From the NCBI RefSeq assembly GCF_008000815.1, contig NZ_CP042806.1:5580001-5644000 (forward strand): a stretch of 64,000 nucleotides of DNA. The letters run 5' to 3'. The position numbers and the translations under genes were made by a program. Below the pieces are notes generated by a model. That model was given only the letters and a program-made list of their open reading frames with translations, ran no database searches and had not been told where the DNA came from. The stretch's first letter is position 1; every line of letters starts with the position of its first letter. Positions 34,407 to 41,946 of this stretch are shown piece by piece. The DNA comes from Terriglobus albidus. Its GTDB lineage: Bacteria; Acidobacteriota; Terriglobia; Terriglobales; Acidobacteriaceae.

Positions 34407-35849
34407 ATGAGCATAGATGAAAGCGAAGACGGAATCGACGGGAACAACGAGGCGCAAATTCGCAAAGTAACCGACCAGAGTGAGAATCGCACTTCCCGCC
34501 GCCAACTGCTGCGCCAGATTGCCGGCATCTCCCTTGGTCTGCCGCTCACCCAATTGGAAGCCCTTCCTGTGTGGGCGCCGGTCTCCGCGCAGCGACAGGC
34601 TGACAGAGAGCGCAGAGAGCCAACACCTGTGCCAGCGCAGACCGCCTTTTCACAAGAAGATGAGCAATTTCTGGACGATCTTGAGCATCAGACTTTCCTC
34701 TACTTCTGGGAGCAAGCCAACCCGCAGACCGGACTGATTAAAGATCGCTGCAACGTGCGCGCAGCGGACACAAGTATTGTCGCAAGCGTTGCGTCCACCG
34801 GCTTCGGACTGACTGCAATCTGCATTGCAGAAAAACGCGGCTTCATCTCCCACCAGGACGCACGCCTGCGCGTTATTACGACACTCGATTTTCTTTGGAA
34901 GAAACTGCCGACGCATCGCGGGTTCTTCTATCACTTTGCCAATATGAATACGGGCGAGAGAATATGGGACTCGGAAGTCTCTTCTGTCGATACGGCAATC
35001 TTGCTCTGCGGCATTCTTACCTGCCGCCAGTATTTTCGAGATCGCGACATCGTTCAACTTGCTCGTGCAATTTTTGACCGGGTTGACTGGACCTGGTTAT
35101 CGGAAGACATCACATTGCTGCCTATGGGATGGACGCCCGAGTTCGGCTTCCTGCCTTCCAAGTGGGATTACTACAGCGAATTGATGATGATCTATCTGCT
35201 CGGAATGGGTTCTTCTACGCATCCCCTGCGTCCTGAGGCGTGGCTGGCGTGGAAGCGCACAACGTTCGAGTATGACGGATTGCGCTACATCGGCTCATTT
35301 GCTCCGCTCTTTGTACATCAGTACTCTCAGGCCTGGTTCGACTTCCGGCACAAACGCGACAAATACGCAGATTATTTTCAGAACTCAGCCATCGCCACGG
35401 AGGTACACCGCCGCTTCTGCGTGGAACTGGGCAGGACCTTTCCCGACTACAGCGATGATCTCTGGGGCATTACTGCCTCGGACTCCGACAAAGGCTACGT
35501 GATCTGGGGTGGCCCTCCGGCTATGGGTCCCATTGATGGAACCGTAGTCCCCGCTGCCACTGGAGGCTCATTGCCCTTTCTGTCTGACGCTACGATACGC
35601 GTCCTCAAAAACATCAAGAATCGGTTCCCGCAGACCTGGAGCCGCTACGGCTTCATCGATGCCTTCAATCCATTGAAAAAGTGGTACGACACTGACATCG
35701 TCGGCATCGACGCCGGGATCACAATGCTCATGGCGGAAAATGCACGTACCGGCTTCGTATGGGAAGTCTTCATGAAGAACCCGGAAGCACAACGTGGAAT
35801 GGCGATTGCAGGTTTTAAAAGCTACAGCTCAGCTAGCCCATCCAGTTAA
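34407..35849 (+). CDS. exported glucoamylase-family (GH144-type) protein
   Basis: 480 residues. An N-terminal RTSRRQLLRQIAGISLGLPL is a twin-arginine-like signal. The catalytic part is an (alpha/alpha)6 barrel: FLDDLEHQTFLYFWEQANPQTGLIKDRC, GRFW-type aromatic patches, WTPEFGFLPSKWDYYSE and WGITASDSDKGY, ending with GIDAGITMLMAENARTGFVWEVFMKNP. This is the Glycoamylase domain found in endo-beta-1,2-glucanases and related proteins. Likely hydrolyses a beta-glucan outside the cytoplasm. Only 147 bp separates it from the divergent gene at 34259. Confidence 0.9.
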   Translation: MSIDESEDGIDGNNEAQIRKVTDQSENRTSRRQLLRQIAGISLGLPLTQLEALPVWAPVSAQRQADRERREPTPVPAQTAFSQEDEQFLDDLEHQTFLYFWEQANPQTGLIKDRCNVRAADTSIVASVASTGFGLTAICIAEKRGFISHQDARLRVITTLDFLWKKLPTHRGFFYHFANMNTGERIWDSEVSSVDTAILLCGILTCRQYFRDRDIVQLARAIFDRVDWTWLSEDITLLPMGWTPEFGFLPSKWDYYSELMMIYLLGMGSSTHPLRPEAWLAWKRTTFEYDGLRYIGSFAPLFVHQYSQAWFDFRHKRDKYADYFQNSAIATEVHRRFCVELGRTFPDYSDDLWGITASDSDKGYVIWGGPPAMGPIDGTVVPAATGGSLPFLSDATIRVLKNIKNRFPQTWSRYGFIDAFNPLKKWYDTDIVGIDAGITMLMAENARTGFVWEVFMKNPEAQRGMAIAGFKSYSSASPSS

Positions 35850-35975
35850 CAGGATGGCGCTTGTGGAGCAATATGCTAGCTGACGAGAACGGCGTTTGTC
35901 CTACATCGCCCGCGACCACCTCCAGCGCGCCACCCAGTCGTTCCCAAGACGGAGCTGTTGCAGCTCATCGCCTTA

Positions 35976-36086
35976 GAGCATTTTCCCTGTTGCTGGGTAT
36001 CCCGGAAGGGCGTGCAGTGGCGTTTTCTTTGCGGAAAACGCCCATAGATGCGGATGCTCTGGACTACACCTACAGGGAAAATGCTC
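35976..36086 (+). mobile_element. MITE-like element, copy 2, with TA on both sides
   Basis: 111 bp with 15-bp perfect terminal inverted repeats, GAGCATTTTCCCTGT (35976-35990) and its complement (36072-36086). TA dinucleotides flank both ends (35974-35975 and 36087-36088), as left by IS630/mariner-type transposition. There is no coding capacity. The other DNA in 35850-36420 has no gene; 36390-36420 is a fragment of the palindromic repeat family. Confidence 0.8.
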
Positions 36087-36420
36087 TATCCGCAGCGGTT
36101 GCAGATGCCTGCAGTTCACGTCCGCAGGTATATTGGTCGCCCGGGAGTGAATGATGATTAATCCTTTCATGATGGGCCAGCCGACGTCCACGCTGAACGT
36201 GTATCTCGACTGTGCTGCCACCAATCCCTAGCGGCACCGGGCCGGACAGCCTAAACAATGCAGGCACATAAAAGGCGTACAGGGTTACCTGCCGCGCCGC
36301 TCCCTGCTTGAACGACGAAGCAGGCTAGGTGCCGAGTCTAAAGTTCGTGACATAAATCATGAAAACTTTAGTGCTTTATCGAGCGCTCTTCGCACCGCAA
36401 GTGCGAATGTCTTGCTTAAG

Positions 36421-37711
36421 GGGACGGCTTCACAGTTTGCGGAAAAACGCGTCTTTTCGCCTGCGGGTCAGTCTGTTGTGAGGGATCGGTGAGTTGTTTT
36501 GGTTCTCTATGGCACGTTGTTATGCGGTTTGGGTGGGTTTAGAGGGTGTTTAGACACACTACGGCCGTGTCATGACTGTGCTGGGATGGGAGGTATCAGC
36601 TTCACCAGCCGCAGGAGATTATGGGCTGCGGCCATGAGCTGTACCATCCAGTCCACCTTGCGTAGCCCACGCAGCTTGGTCTGTCGCATCGAACGGTCCA
36701 GCTTCATCCAACCGAAGACCTTCTCAACCAGTTTGCGTTTCCTCTGACTGATCGCATATCCCGGCTCGCTGCGTTCCTTGCTGTTGAGCCAGTTGGGCCA
36801 TTTGGGGTTCGGCTCATACTCGGCCACGTGCGGCCTGACCTTGCGACGGCGCAGGGCCTTGATGAACTTCTCGTACTGATAGCCCTTGTCGGCTCCCAGC
36901 GTGATCCGCTTTTTACGCTTGATCCGCTTCAACATCTTCAGAGCCGCTGCACGTTCCTCTGTCGTCCCGGCCTGTGTGGCCATGGCCGCCACCACCAGAC
37001 CGTTGCGGTTCTCGGTGATCACATGGCCCAGATAGCTGGGAACCGATGCTCCGCTGGAGCTCTTGCGATACAGCCGCGCTTCCGGATCGGTAGAGGACTC
37101 ATGAGTATCACGCAGTAGCTTCTTACCACCCGCTCCCGTCCCACGGTCCGGAGGATCGGCCTTCTCATGGAAGCTGCGCCGGTTGGCCCATGCCTGGATC
37201 AGCGTGCCGTCCACCGTGAAGTGTTCTTCGCTGAGCAGCTTGTGCTGGCTAGCTTCCTCCAGCACCGCCAGCAGAAGCTTCTGGCTGGCTTCGCCGGCGA
37301 TCAGACGCTCCCGGTTCTTGGTAAATACCGTCACGTCCCACACCGGATCGTCAATCTCCATGCCCACGAACCAGCGGAACAACAGGTTATAGTTCAGCTG
37401 CTCCATCAACTGCCGTTCCGAGCGAATCGAGTACAGCACCATCAGCAACTGCGCACGCAGCAGACGTTCCGGCGCGATCGATGGTCGCCCTGTCGCCGCG
37501 TAAAGCTGCGACAACTCACCATCCATCCGCTTCAGTGCCGCATCCACCATAGTCCGGATCCTCCGCACCGGATGATCCGATGCGATCCGCTGCTCCATCG
37601 TTACGTAACTGAACATCCCGCTCTGCTTCGCTTCTTCTCCCCGCATACCTCTCTCTTACGACAATCCCCGAAAAACGAAAAGAGTTTTTCCGCAAACTGT
37701 AAAGCCGTCCC
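36421..37711 (-). mobile_element. IS5-family insertion sequence
   Basis: 1291 bp bounded by 28-bp terminal inverted repeats with one mismatch, beginning GGGACGGCTT (36421-36448 and 37684-37711). It encodes one transposase. No clear target duplication is visible. Both flanks are pieces of the palindromic repeat family (GCACCGCAAGTGCGAA...CTTAAG on the left, the GCGGCTTTAGCCGC hairpin on the right), so it sits inside a repeat cluster. Confidence 0.88.
36570..37646 (-). CDS. IS5-family transposase
   Basis: 358 residues, apparently intact. An N-terminal DUF772-like helical domain (GRPSIAPERLLRAQLLMVLYSIRSERQLMEQL...LLFRWFVG) precedes the DDE core: Asp146 in HFTVDGTLI, Asp253 in LGADKGYQ, Glu309 in KLVEKVFGWMK. 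The basic linker region is complete, so the element may still be active. An alternative start at residue 11 (MFSYVTMEQ) fits many relatives and is plausible. Confidence 0.93.
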   Translation of the reverse strand: MRGEEAKQSGMFSYVTMEQRIASDHPVRRIRTMVDAALKRMDGELSQLYAATGRPSIAPERLLRAQLLMVLYSIRSERQLMEQLNYNLLFRWFVGMEIDDPVWDVTVFTKNRERLIAGEASQKLLLAVLEEASQHKLLSEEHFTVDGTLIQAWANRRSFHEKADPPDRGTGAGGKKLLRDTHESSTDPEARLYRKSSSGASVPSYLGHVITENRNGLVVAAMATQAGTTEERAAALKMLKRIKRKKRITLGADKGYQYEKFIKALRRRKVRPHVAEYEPNPKWPNWLNSKERSEPGYAISQRKRKLVEKVFGWMKLDRSMRQTKLRGLRKVDWMVQLMAAAHNLLRLVKLIPPIPAQS

Positions 37712-37731
37712 GTCCCCGCACTGAAATACAT

Positions 37732-37865
37732 GCGGCTTTAGCCGCTGAGGTACCGAGACTATGCCCCTCAGCGGCTAAAGCCGCGTCTCAGTGGAGATCA
37801 ATACGGCACGGCTAAAAGCCGTGCCCTTAAGCAAAACAAAGCGCCTTTGGCGCTTCGGGTCAAGA
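37732..37865. repeat. GCGGCTTTAGCCGC palindromic repeat cluster (copy D)
   Basis: A 19-bp perfect stem, GCGGCTTTAGCCGCTGAGG (37732-37750) with its complement at 37766-37784, followed by GGCACGGCTAAAAGCCGTGCC and then CTTAAGC and GCGCCTTTGGCGC. It is related to copies A-C by the TTTAGCC core. Together with the fragment left of the IS5 element it forms a repeat cluster interrupted by the IS. Confidence 0.82.
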
Positions 37866-38008
37866 CAAGAACGCGCTGAAGGCCGCGTTCGCTGGGTGGG
37901 GAGCAAAGTTCACGTACCGGCGTGTAGTGAACGCACATGGGATGAGTTCGGTATTGATCGTGCTGCTCGTTGCTGCCACGTTTGGCATCAACTGATAAGG
38001 TTGATGCC

Positions 38009-38878
38009 ATGGAAGTGCACCTGATCGATGGGACCTATGAGCTCTTTAGGCATTTTTATGCTCTCCCCTCGGCCAAAGACAGCGAAGGTCGCGAGGTTGC
38101 CGCTGTGCGCGGTGTTCTCGGTTCACTTCTGGGCATGATGCGCGCAGGTACGACGTACATCGGTGTGGCTACCGACCATGTGATTGAGTCCTTCCGGAAT
38201 CAGATGTGGCCTGAATATAAGACCGGAGAGGGTGTGGACCCCCAGTTACTATCGCAGTTTCCGTTGTTGGAGGAGGCGCTCCGTGCGCTCGGAGTCGCAG
38301 TGTGGGCGATGGAGGAATATGAGGCAGACGATGCGCTGGCATCGGCGGCTTCTCTCGCACAGGACGATCTTCGGGTTGAGCGCGTGATCATCAGCACCCC
38401 GGACAAGGATCTTGCTCAGTGCGTTGTCGGCACACGCGTTGTGCAACTCGACCGGCGCAGGCGCCTCGAACGCGATGAACAGGGAGTTATCCAGAAGTTC
38501 GGAGTCAAACCAGGCTCCATTCCGGATTATCTCGCCTTGGTCGGTGACGCGTCCGATGGCTATCCGGGACTGCCAGGGTGGGGCGCCAAGTCTGCTTCTG
38601 CCGTTCTCTCTCGCTTCGGCAAACTGGAAGCGATCCCGTCCGACCCACGGGATTGGCAGGTGAACGTTTCCAATCCGAAAGGCCTCTCCGAGGTTCTCAA
38701 TAGTAAACGGGATCTGGCATTTCTATTCCGGGACCTTGCTACCCTTCGAACGGATCTTCCGCTCTTCGCAACCGTTGACGATCTACTTTGGAAGGGTCCT
38801 ACGACCACCTTTCCTCCCATAGCAGATCGCTTGGACAAGGCAAGCTTTTCGAAAGAGCGCGTTCCACGTTCCTCTTGA
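38009..38878 (+). CDS. orphan 5'-3' exonuclease (FEN / PolA N-domain type)
   Basis: 289 residues from the ATG at 38009. It is a stand-alone flap-nuclease fold: HLIDGTYELFR (first metal Asp), VATDH, EYEADDALAS, STPDKDLAQCV, and the helix-3-turn-helix-like GDASDGYPGLPGWGAKSASAVL. All acidic positions of the two metal site are present. It would remove 5' flaps or RNA primers. It lies between the IS5 and IS110 elements. Stand-alone copies occur beside full PolA in many bacteria, so its role may be redundant or specialised. Confidence 0.9.
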   Translation: MEVHLIDGTYELFRHFYALPSAKDSEGREVAAVRGVLGSLLGMMRAGTTYIGVATDHVIESFRNQMWPEYKTGEGVDPQLLSQFPLLEEALRALGVAVWAMEEYEADDALASAASLAQDDLRVERVIISTPDKDLAQCVVGTRVVQLDRRRRLERDEQGVIQKFGVKPGSIPDYLALVGDASDGYPGLPGWGAKSASAVLSRFGKLEAIPSDPRDWQVNVSNPKGLSEVLNSKRDLAFLFRDLATLRTDLPLFATVDDLLWKGPTTTFPPIADRLDKASFSKERVPRSS

Positions 38879-38911
38879 GACGGGAAGATTCGGAATGGGA
38901 ACGTCCCGTCT
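38878..38911 (+). terminator. hairpin after exonuclease gene
   Basis: AGACGGGA (38878-38885) pairs with TCCCGTCT (38904-38911), starting at the last base of the stop codon and followed by GTTTGG. The T-run is poor, so a terminator role is only moderately likely. Confidence 0.4.
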
Positions 38912-38956
38912 GTTTGGATGTATAGGCGGTGAGGGGGCGTGGGCGGAAATGCAACA

Positions 38957-39032
38957 GGGTTCTCCTGGAGATTACGCTGCTGAGACTGGCTGTATCGAGC
39001 AGCCGGCTCAGAAATCCCAAACAGGAGAACCC
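38957..39032 (+). ncRNA. structured leader of IS110 transposase (possible bridge-type RNA region)
   Basis: A perfect 11-bp stem GGGTTCTCCTG (38957-38967) with CAGGAGAACCC (39022-39032) closes over an inner stem formed by CTGAGACTGGCTG and CAGCCGGCTCAG. The right arm contains the AGGAG ribosome-binding site and ends one base before the ATG. IS110-family elements are known to make bridge RNAs from their non-coding ends. Whether this segment is that RNA or a translation-blocking leader is inference. Confidence 0.5.
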
Positions 39033-39033
39033 C

Positions 39034-40116
39034 ATGGATGTCCTTCACTATATCGGATTAGATGTGCACAAGAGGAGCATCAGCTACTGCATCAAGACGG
39101 TAGCTGGGCAGATCGTGCAAGAAGGCAAGCTACAGGCAAGCCGGCAGGAGCTGCGACGTTGGGCAGAGGAACTCCAGAGATGGAGCGGAGCGATGGAAGC
39201 GACGCTGTTCAGTGCCTGGATCTACGATACGTTGAAGCCGTACGCGGAGCGGCTGGTGATGGGACATCCTGCGAAAATGCGAGCCGTCACTGCTGGCAAG
39301 AAGAAGAGCGATACGATCGATGCGCGAACGATCGCCGATCTGTTGCGATGCGATCTGTTACCGGAGTGCTATGTGATGCCGCCGCAGATGCGCGATCTGA
39401 GACGGCTGCTGCGTTATCGCAGCATGGTGGTCCAGCAATCGGTGCGGATGCAGAACAAGATGGCTGGGCTGCTGATGGAAAGCGGGACTGTCTTCCACAA
39501 GGAAAAGCTGCACGGCAAGAAATACTTCTCCGCTCTGATCGAGACACTGGAAGAAGTGCCGGAGTCAGTGAAGGATCTGCTGCGGATGAGCCGCAGTTCG
39601 ATGGAGCTGTTCCAGTCGGCACAGAAGCAGATCGCCCAGAGGCTGTTATCGGAGCCGGCCTTAGAGCAGCGGATCGAGCGTCTGATGAGCATCCCCGGAG
39701 TGGGTCCGATCACGGCGTTGACCTGGGCCTTGGAGGTTGGCGATCCGTATCGCTTCTCCTCCATCGGGGACGCGGTGAGTTACTGCGGTCTGACGGCTGC
39801 GTTCCGGTCCTCTGCCGGCAAGCAGCAACGAGGACCCATTTCCAAACAGCGCAATGCGTGGCTGCAGACGGTGCTGATCGAAGCAGCCAAACTGGCGCCA
39901 CGCTGGAACCCGCAACTGGCGGCGCTGCATGCCAAACAACTGGAGCTCGGACATCGCAATCGGGCCACGCTGCAACTAGCACGCAAGCTGGTGGCTTATC
40001 TGCTGGCGGTGGACAAGAGCGGCCAGCCCTTCCGGATCGTGACTTCGCCACCGGAAACAAAAGACGCCATGAAGACAAAAACGAAAAAGCAGCCTCTGCT
40101 CACTCAAGCTGCCTAA
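39034..40116 (+). CDS. IS110-family transposase (DEDD / serine recombinase)
   Basis: 360 residues from the ATG at 39034, preceded by ACAGGAG. An N-terminal RuvC-like DEDD domain (YIGLDVHKRS with Asp10, GAMEATLFS, KKSDTIDARTIADLL) is joined by coiled-coil to a C-terminal domain with a helix-hairpin-helix (LMSIPGVGPITALTW) and the catalytic Ser in RGPISKQRNAWLQ. Appears intact. The upstream open frame from 38929 is the leader hairpin and not coding. The ends of the element cannot be fixed, because IS110 elements lack long terminal repeats. Confidence 0.94.
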   Translation: MDVLHYIGLDVHKRSISYCIKTVAGQIVQEGKLQASRQELRRWAEELQRWSGAMEATLFSAWIYDTLKPYAERLVMGHPAKMRAVTAGKKKSDTIDARTIADLLRCDLLPECYVMPPQMRDLRRLLRYRSMVVQQSVRMQNKMAGLLMESGTVFHKEKLHGKKYFSALIETLEEVPESVKDLLRMSRSSMELFQSAQKQIAQRLLSEPALEQRIERLMSIPGVGPITALTWALEVGDPYRFSSIGDAVSYCGLTAAFRSSAGKQQRGPISKQRNAWLQTVLIEAAKLAPRWNPQLAALHAKQLELGHRNRATLQLARKLVAYLLAVDKSGQPFRIVTSPPETKDAMKTKTKKQPLLTQAA

Positions 40117-40420
40117 TACCAGTTCGACCTGTCAGCGATCCACCGGCCGGTCCTTGCTCGCTTGGGGACTGTGCAACGGAGCAGCAGCTCCGGATACACT
40201 TTACCGTCTGTTTCGAGGCCGGCCGGTCAACTCTCACTCAATCTTCGCCGACGCCGTTCCACCAATGGTGTTCCCGCAAATGGATGTCTGGCCACGCTGC
40301 CTATGCGTTGGTCTTATCTAAGGATCGAGAACAGTTCGACTTCACTCATAACCAAGCGCCGGGAGAATACCTTCCGCCTCGCCATGGGAAATCTCCGTTT
40401 TCCCTTGACTCTTACCTATC

Positions 40421-40642
40421 ATGGATGTCCCCAGGTTTCTCAATGATGATTTGTCCCTCGATCCTCAGTTGCAGCGCCTCGTTGAGGGCGCGTCCAGGAC
40501 ATGTCGCGTTTGCGCGCCCAGTCGGATCAAGCCGCCCGATCTCAGCGCTCAGATGCGTCCTGTAGGCTACACCGACCTATTCTTGTTGTTACTTCGCTAT
40601 CTGTGTGAGACCCTTCGTATGAAAGAAATGGGAGACTCGTGA
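40421..40642 (+). CDS. possible small protein coupled to the secreted unknown
   Basis: 73 codons, soluble, with no recognisable domain; two Cys (RTCRVCAPS). Its TGA overlaps the GTG start of the next gene by 4 bases (GTGA), the usual sign of translational coupling, but its own ribosome-binding site is weak. Positions 40117-40420, which include the right end of the IS110 element, hold a repeated CCGGCCGGTC word (near 40143 and 40214) and no gene I can support. Confidence 0.4.
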   Translation: MDVPRFLNDDLSLDPQLQRLVEGASRTCRVCAPSRIKPPDLSAQMRPVGYTDLFLLLLRYLCETLRMKEMGDS

Positions 40643-41730
40643 ACTATCGGCTTTCCACCAAGCTAGGGGTAGTATCGGTCGTCCTTGCGTCGCTTCTCGC
40701 AAGTGCCGCCGCGCCTGCCCAGGCGCCGGTCGCGCGAGTGACCGAAACCTCTCTGGAAGCGTTGCTGACTGCGGCTCACTGGTCCGAGCGCGCCGATGAT
40801 GACTTTCACGGAGAGCAACTGTCAACCTCGTCGGTCTCACTGTTAGCGACTGGCGCAGGGGCGAGCAGACCTACCTCCGATCAACTTGGCGGCCTTGGCG
40901 TGCTCGTGTTGGCCCTTTCGGTTGCGGAGTGGGGTGTCAAAGCAGACGACACGCAACAGGTCACGCAACAGGATCCCGCCAAGCATAGTTGGAGCGGCCC
41001 CAAAATGTTGGGGGGTAAGCACATCATGAGCTATACCGCGGGCGGCATCGGCATTCCCCATCTCGACGTCGGAGACGCGATGCCATTTTTCGACGAGCTT
41101 GCTCGCTTGCTACCCGCAGCAGGACCCGTAGCGACCGAATTACGCCATGCCGGACAGGACGGCTCTGTATTTCATTACGATGTGGTTCGGGCTCAGGGCG
41201 GAATTTGCTCAACCGCTAAGCCAAAGCCGACCAAGCTCATAGACTTGGACGGTGAGGCTTTCTCCGACGTAGCGGAGTCCTACGCAGGACCCAAATACTG
41301 TCAGAGATTTAACAGCTCTTCGCGCCTTGATCCCGAACGGTGGCAGCGTCTCCGGCATTGGAGTCGAGTCGGTCTGCGTCGTAGGGATATTCAGGCGTGG
41401 ATTGTTAGGGATTGGGTCGCCCACCGCTGGATGCCGGCCTATCTAGAAGTCTCCAGCCGTCCGGAAGGTACGCTCGCAGAAGCCTTCATTATCGCGCGTA
41501 TCCGAAATTCATCGCCCGCACTCGCGCAAGCGGCGCTGAAAGCAGCAGGGAGTGCGACTGATCCTACAAGGCGAATTATGGCCGAGCTCGCCAGGTACGC
41601 ACGGGGCAGCGAAACAAACCGATGTCGGGCAGGGGTTATGCAGCGACCTGCGGCGATGCTGGGACTCACTGTCGTGTCCACTGACAAGGACGGATGTCTC
41701 CCTAGGTCCATGGTCTCGGATCAACGCTGA
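40639..41730 (+). CDS. secreted protein of unknown function
   Basis: 363 residues, GTG start with GGGAG upstream. A Sec signal (YRLSTKLGVVSVVLASLLASAAAPAQA) precedes a mature part without TM. Motifs that stand out are YTAGGIGIPHLDVGDAMPFFDELARLL and RIRNSSPALAQAALKAAG. It does not match a family I know. Base use looks slightly different from the neighbouring genes and it lies directly behind an IS110 element, so acquired DNA is possible. Confidence 0.6.
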   Translation: MNYRLSTKLGVVSVVLASLLASAAAPAQAPVARVTETSLEALLTAAHWSERADDDFHGEQLSTSSVSLLATGAGASRPTSDQLGGLGVLVLALSVAEWGVKADDTQQVTQQDPAKHSWSGPKMLGGKHIMSYTAGGIGIPHLDVGDAMPFFDELARLLPAAGPVATELRHAGQDGSVFHYDVVRAQGGICSTAKPKPTKLIDLDGEAFSDVAESYAGPKYCQRFNSSSRLDPERWQRLRHWSRVGLRRRDIQAWIVRDWVAHRWMPAYLEVSSRPEGTLAEAFIIARIRNSSPALAQAALKAAGSATDPTRRIMAELARYARGSETNRCRAGVMQRPAAMLGLTVVSTDKDGCLPRSMVSDQR

Positions 41731-41946
41731 CAAGGGATGAAGGAAACGTGCTTCTCGTCTGCAATGAAACTGCAGTTATGCAAAGTCGCCGATGCGCTTA
41801 TCGAGAATGATAAGTAACCATATGTCGGCTTATGTTGACTGATCACAACGAAACTGGCGAGAACAGGGCTGACCGCTCATTGAATCAGAGTTGCGAGGTT
41901 TCGATGATTGCCATGAGAAACGCGCTCATCAGCAGCGACAAAGCAC

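Noticed and set aside
38929-39033. Upstream start for the IS110 transposase
   Set aside because: The stretch is a stem-loop leader, and IS110 proteins begin at the YIGLDVHK region as seen from the ATG at 39034.
36421-41730. A defence island around the exonuclease and insertion sequences
   Set aside because: No restriction, toxin-antitoxin, Cas, CBASS or similar gene is visible; only IS elements, one flap nuclease and unknown genes.
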